From Anaerolineaceae bacterium UBA5224 (GTDB taxonomy: Bacteria > Chloroflexota > Anaerolineae > Anaerolineales > Anaerolineaceae), in the NCBI GenBank assembly GCA_002409365.1, contig DHUW01000087.1:7720-23718 (forward strand): DNA of 15,999 nt. The letters run 5' to 3'. The translations under genes and the position numbers were made by a program. A model generated the notes under the pieces. That model was not told the DNA's origin. It searched no databases and was given only the letters and a program-made list of their open reading frames with translations. The first letter of the stretch is position 1. Each line of letters begins with the position of its first letter. Below, in pieces: positions 14,260 to 15,999 of the stretch.

Positions 14260-14441
14260 CATCTAAGAGAGTGGTCCTTTAATTCATCGAATTTTCAGCT
14301 TGTTTTTAAAGATACAAGGTGGACAGCAAGAGCAGCCACCAGCGACAACCAAACCAGAAGAGGCATCACTTCAGTCAACTCGAGTTAAGTCTTCGAAAAC
14401 CTTGATTAGTTTCTTGGATGATCCTTTCTGGCCGCCTCTGC
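14260..14441. other. Convergent spacer without a supported gene
   Basis: These 182 nt lie between the stops of xth and the lipoprotein gene. A GGTGG/CCACC inverted repeat with a 13-nt loop is seen near 14319-14341, and an ACTCGAGT palindrome near 14379-14386. No strong terminator with a T tract is visible for either gene. A short plus-strand frame from 14300 overlaps the lipoprotein gene but has no ribosome site or recognisable product. Confidence 0.4.
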
Positions 14442-15389
14442 TTATGGTATTAACGCTTCCATCTTTTGTAAAAGGATATCAGCCTCCGCACTTATGGCAG
14501 TCACGGTTTCGATAGCTGTAATTTCGACTCTCAGCTCGACATATTCTTCACCAGATTCACCGTATTTTCCATTAACATAAGAATACGGGTACCCATTTTC
14601 AAGGTTGATATCGTAATGTAAAACAGTACCACAGATATTTTCAGAGTAGTATGGCGATTCTGAACAAAGGGTGCTGTCATATGGCGTTTTCATTGCAATG
14701 TGAAGGGATTTATTTCCCTCATAAAAACCTTCACTGATTGTCATTCCTGACCGCTTTGTTTGATAATTCTGTAGATTAAAAACTGGGGCAAGGTCAATAG
14801 GTTCGATTGATATTCCAGTCGAAGCACTCATCTTTTGATATTCTTCTGGAATCAAAACGGTTGGTTCAAAATTTTCGTTCAGGAAAAACTTCAGCGTAAT
14901 CAATGGATCCGCCAGTTCCAACACCACCATGTTGGGTGTCTCGTCTGCATGGTAATAAATATGCAATTCCGTGCCGGTTCTCAAGCCATCTTCGTCTAGT
15001 TCATACCAGCCTTCCCAGATGTGTTTTGGTGGGATTGTGTCAAAAAAACCTTCGGGAAAGGTGCAAACAGACTCATCAGGCTGGTCCAAGCAAAATTGGT
15101 AAAGGTAATTATCTACTTTTCTTGTGATATGGAACCAACCTGGTTTTGAGTACATGTCGAGATATTTTTCCCACAGAGCCTGTAGAGTCGGTCTAAGGCT
15201 CAGAAAGGTTGGATTATCGGTATCATAATCTATCATCCAATCTGTTGCCGTTGGTTCAATGACTAGTGGGGTGGCGCTGATGGCTTGGGTCGAGGTTAGG
15301 GGAGAATCAATGTTGTTGTTCCCCAGGCAGCCCTCAACCATAAAGATTCCGCAAAGCGCTAAAAACAAAATGGGTTTAGGGTGTTTCAT
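14442..15389 (-). CDS. Unrecognised lipoprotein
   Basis: This 315-aa protein belongs to no family I recognise. A short basic start and hydrophobic core lead to a lipobox VEGC at residues 18-21, so Cys21 is the likely lipidated residue and the mature protein sits on the outer face of the membrane. A Ser/Thr/Pro-rich tether follows (22-48). The body is rich in aromatic and acidic residues and has several cysteines, including the CLDQPDESVC and CSESPYYSENIC pairs, which may form disulfides outside the cell. A late region (ISEGFYEGNKSLHIAMKTPY to YVELRVEITAIETVTAIS) reads as beta strands. The ATG has an excellent AGGAGG 4 nt upstream. It follows the partial gene to its right by 75 nt and may share its transcript. 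A substrate-binding or adhesive role is only a guess. Confidence 0.8.
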   Translation of the reverse strand: MKHPKPILFLALCGIFMVEGCLGNNNIDSPLTSTQAISATPLVIEPTATDWMIDYDTDNPTFLSLRPTLQALWEKYLDMYSKPGWFHITRKVDNYLYQFCLDQPDESVCTFPEGFFDTIPPKHIWEGWYELDEDGLRTGTELHIYYHADETPNMVVLELADPLITLKFFLNENFEPTVLIPEEYQKMSASTGISIEPIDLAPVFNLQNYQTKRSGMTISEGFYEGNKSLHIAMKTPYDSTLCSESPYYSENICGTVLHYDINLENGYPYSYVNGKYGESGEEYVELRVEITAIETVTAISAEADILLQKMEALIP

Positions 15390-15464
15390 CCGTCCTCCTG
15401 TCTAAAAGACTGAACGATATTCTTATTTGCCGATAATTGAGAAATGCGACTTTCCTGAACTCTA

Positions 15465-15999
15465 TTAGTTGTAACTTCTGGCGATAGTTATTGGATGCCA
15501 GTTGATCGATCCCGTATGGTTGAACTCATGGTAGACTTCACTCGTATTAATCGCAGATGAACCTACCGGGCAAGAGTACCAGGCGATATGTTTGCCTTTC
15601 GAATACGAGCTACTTGAATAAGCCGGCCAAGCGCCAGTTTGCCCAGAAGAAATTACTGTTTCGCTGCCATTTGCATAGCGGCACTTTTCTGTGCACCAAA
15701 TATTTGACCCACCAATTACGTTTATTGATACAGCAGGACTTTCGATGCTGCTCTTACCCAAACAATAAACATTATCAGCGCCACGGGAGTTTGTGGAAGT
15801 GGCAACTGCAGTTGATGTTCCCACATAATTAGGATAGCTTGAAGTCCCAAAGAGAAAATTGTTGGGTGATTTTTCTGTTTTTAAGACTTCGCTGATTTCA
15901 TATAGTGTATTCTTCCAATCTCGTTCAACCCCCTTAGGCATTACTTGCCCCGAACGCACAGCAATATTTTGGTACTGAAGCCAAAGCTGCTGCTCACCA
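15465..15999 (-). CDS. C-terminal part of an unrecognised secreted-type protein
   Basis: The frame stays open to the right edge, so this is the C-terminal 177 residues or so of a longer protein whose start lies outside the window. A GTG at 15959 is in frame but has no good site, and the codons before it (EQQLWLQYQNIA) continue sensibly. The first 50 visible residues are helical and mixed in charge (ERDWKNTLYEISEVL). The remainder is rich in Gly, Ser, Thr, Tyr and Trp with four cysteines (YCLGK, WCTEKC, YSCPV), a style of extracytoplasmic beta-rich domains. No catalytic motif is visible. Its position just upstream of the lipoprotein gene on the same strand suggests one envelope-linked unit. 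No family is recognised. Confidence 0.7.
   Translation of the reverse strand, partial: GEQQLWLQYQNIAVRSGQVMPKGVERDWKNTLYEISEVLKTEKSPNNFLFGTSSYPNYVGTSTAVATSTNSRGADNVYCLGKSSIESPAVSINVIGGSNIWCTEKCRYANGSETVISSGQTGAWPAYSSSSYSKGKHIAWYSCPVGSSAINTSEVYHEFNHTGSINWHPITIARSYN

Noticed and set aside
14300..14515. Plus-strand 71-codon frame after xth
   Set aside because: It runs antisense into the lipoprotein gene, with no ribosome site and no recognisable features.
1..15999. CRISPR array, insertion sequence, prophage or toxin-antitoxin locus
   Set aside because: No regularly spaced direct repeats, transposase, integrase, terminal repeats or toxin-antitoxin gene pairs were found on either strand.

Overview
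The window looks like chromosomal housekeeping DNA from a mesophilic bacterium of moderate G+C content. The conserved proteins have the flavour of Chloroflexota, probably Anaerolineae: an RsmD with an APPQY motif, a UXS-type sugar-nucleotide decarboxylase, a DUF2007-arsenate reductase fusion, and a secreted LysM/M23 peptidase. The lineage is an inference from protein style; there is no rRNA here to prove it. I see no insertion sequence, CRISPR array, prophage or origin.

Layout. (1) 1-3650, minus strand: a tight operon in the order rpoD (primary sigma factor), an unrecognised acidic protein, ndk, and a DUF2007-ArsC fusion, with gaps of 2 and 0 nt and then a 4-nt ATGA overlap. A separate small cupin gene follows, with its own strong ribosome binding site and a strong terminator at the window's left edge. 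(2) 3763-6290, plus strand: a divergent promoter drives a polytopic membrane protein resembling GT87/DUF2029 glycosyltransferases and then a phosphofructokinase whose two diagnostic positions predict pyrophosphate as donor. A terminator follows, then a Nudix hydrolase. (3) 6804-8591: an unassigned spacer rich in inverted repeats, then on the minus strand UDP-glucuronate decarboxylase followed by rsmD. (4) 8634-10097, plus strand: scpB and a 23S-type RsuA/RluB pseudouridine synthase overlap by one base and end at a bidirectional terminator. (5) 10121-11838, minus strand: plsX, then a coupled NERD-like membrane protein. (6) 11862-12016, plus strand: a consensus promoter, tRNA-Leu(GAG) and a terminator. 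(7) 12020-14259: a secreted LysM/M23 endopeptidase (minus) and exodeoxyribonuclease III (plus), divergent with overlapping 5' regions. (8) 14442-15999, minus strand: a lipoprotein and a secreted-looking protein that runs off the right edge. Neither is recognised, and this end reads as the accessory part of the window.

The genes serve transcription (rpoD), nucleotide pools (ndk, Nudix), chromosome segregation (scpB), ribosome maturation (rsmD, rluB), phospholipid synthesis (plsX), DNA repair (xth), glycolysis (pfp) and envelope building (GT87-like, UXS, M23). No obvious new multi-gene system is present. The best leads are the DUF2007-ArsC fusion in the sigma-factor operon, the conserved-looking unknown between rpoD and ndk, the palindrome shared by the tRNA-Leu and plsX control regions, the NERD-like partner of plsX, the altered catalytic motif of RsmD, and the two unknown secreted proteins at the right edge.
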